Assembly (NCBI GenBank): GCA_035529895.1
Contig: DATKVV010000011.1
Location: 1-5,170 of the forward strand
Source: JAUWKC01 sp035529895
Lineage (GTDB): Bacteria > Planctomycetota > Phycisphaerae > Sedimentisphaerales > Anaerobacaceae
DNA length: 5,170 bases
Direction: 5' to 3'
Numbering within the stretch: the stretch's first letter is position 1; every line of letters starts with the position of its first letter. Of the stretch, positions 4,918-5,170 are shown in pieces. A program made the translations under genes and the position numbers. The notes beneath the pieces were generated by a model. It saw only the letters and a program-made list of their open reading frames with translations. It had not been told where the DNA came from and ran no database searches.

Positions 4918-5170
4918 CTAAATTACAGGGTATAATTTTTTGAGTTTTGCTCGAGCATCCGCAGTGGTGAATTGCCAATCCACGCTTACCTCTGCGTCGT
5001 TACGTTCGGCCTGCCATGTTGACACCTCAGCTATCATCTTTTCCTTGCTCTCAATATATTTCGACAAACACTGTCGGCTCAAAACCCCTATTTCAATCTC
5101 CGCCATGTTCAGCCAACTACCATGTTTGGGCGTATGATGTATTTCCAGTTTCTCAATAAGCCTCCGAGCC
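4918..5170 (-). CDS. IS630-family transposase, C-terminal 83 residues (partial)
   Basis: This is the C-terminal part of a DDE-type transposase that would cut and paste its own element at TA sites. The frame is open from the window edge (5169) to TAG at 4920-4918; the Met at 5106 is internal and not a start. The visible part opens with ARRLIEKLEIHHTPKHGSWL and then NMAEIEIGVLSRQ. This is the conserved T-P-x-H-x-S-W-L-N-x-x-E block, whose Glu (visible residue 24) is the third catalytic acid of the DDE triad. It ends with FTTADARAKLKKLYPVI, the usual family C-terminus. No stop or shift is seen in this part, so the copy may be intact. The DNA-binding domain and first two acids lie outside the window. 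Confidence 0.92.
   Translation of the reverse strand, partial: ARRLIEKLEIHHTPKHGSWLNMAEIEIGVLSRQCLSKYIESKEKMIAEVSTWQAERNDAEVSVDWQFTTADARAKLKKLYPVI

Larger units (their letters stand above)
4902..5170 (-). mobile_element. IS630-family element, 3' end only (runs off right edge)
   Basis: The transposase-end portion of an IS630-family element on the minus strand continues past 5170. Its outer end at 4902 reads TAGTAGTCCGTAAC inward and starts with the TA target dinucleotide. Only 2 bases separate that terminal repeat from the transposase stop codon at 4918-4920. It may be a second copy of the element at 1-137, since the terminal repeats differ by one base and the orientation is the same, but the two visible parts do not overlap and cannot be compared directly. 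Confidence 0.85.

Noticed and set aside
5104..5106. ATG as a start of a 62-residue minus-strand gene
   Set aside because: The frame is open and matches the IS630 transposase (TPKHGSWLN) up to the window edge, so this Met is internal.

Overview
The window looks like a stretch of a Gram-negative planctomycete chromosome, most likely class Phycisphaerae. Two things point there. The first is a secreted protein ending in the paired dockerin-like repeat typical of that group (D-G-x-I-D-x-x-D-x-A-x-x-A-x-x-W-L). The second is a lipid A Kdo transferase (waaA), which implies an LPS outer membrane. The taxonomic call is an inference from these motifs.

Left part (1-1315): a worn mobile region. A tyrosine-recombinase (phage/island-type integrase) gene keeps its whole catalytic half (629-1305), but its N-terminal half is cut off by the end of an IS630-family element lying on the minus strand (138-628). 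The transposase of that element is frameshifted after about 80 codons. It is then cut at about residue 131 by the end of a second, closely related IS630 element (1-137), which begins its own transposase at 55 and leaves the window. This gives three layers: IS630 inside IS630 inside an integrase.

Centre (1316-1389): a complete tRNA-Arg(CCG) gene on the minus strand. Its 3' end lies only about 10 bases from the end of the integrase gene, the standard layout of an element integrated at a tRNA 3' end. The natural reading is that the island lies to the left of the tRNA and the host backbone to the right.

Right part (1390-4586): two plus-strand genes with their own visible promoters. The first (1546-3204, extended -10 promoter) encodes an exported protein with two D-T-G-A aspartic-protease signatures about 210 residues apart and a C-terminal dockerin-like domain. 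I know of no named family for this combination. The second (3288-4586) is waaA, behind a near-perfect sigma-70 promoter (TTGACA, 17 bases, TATGAT). After waaA comes a short decayed copy of a dockerin gene 3' end (4599-4772), then about 130 bases in which I see nothing.

Right edge (4902-5170): the 3' end of an IS630-family element and its transposase on the minus strand, leaving the window. Its terminal repeat (TAGTAGTCCGTAAC) differs by one base from that of the element at the left edge (TAGTAGTCTGTAAC), so both window ends lie inside very similar IS copies in the same orientation. That fits an assembly contig ending in repeats, or less likely a composite transposon.
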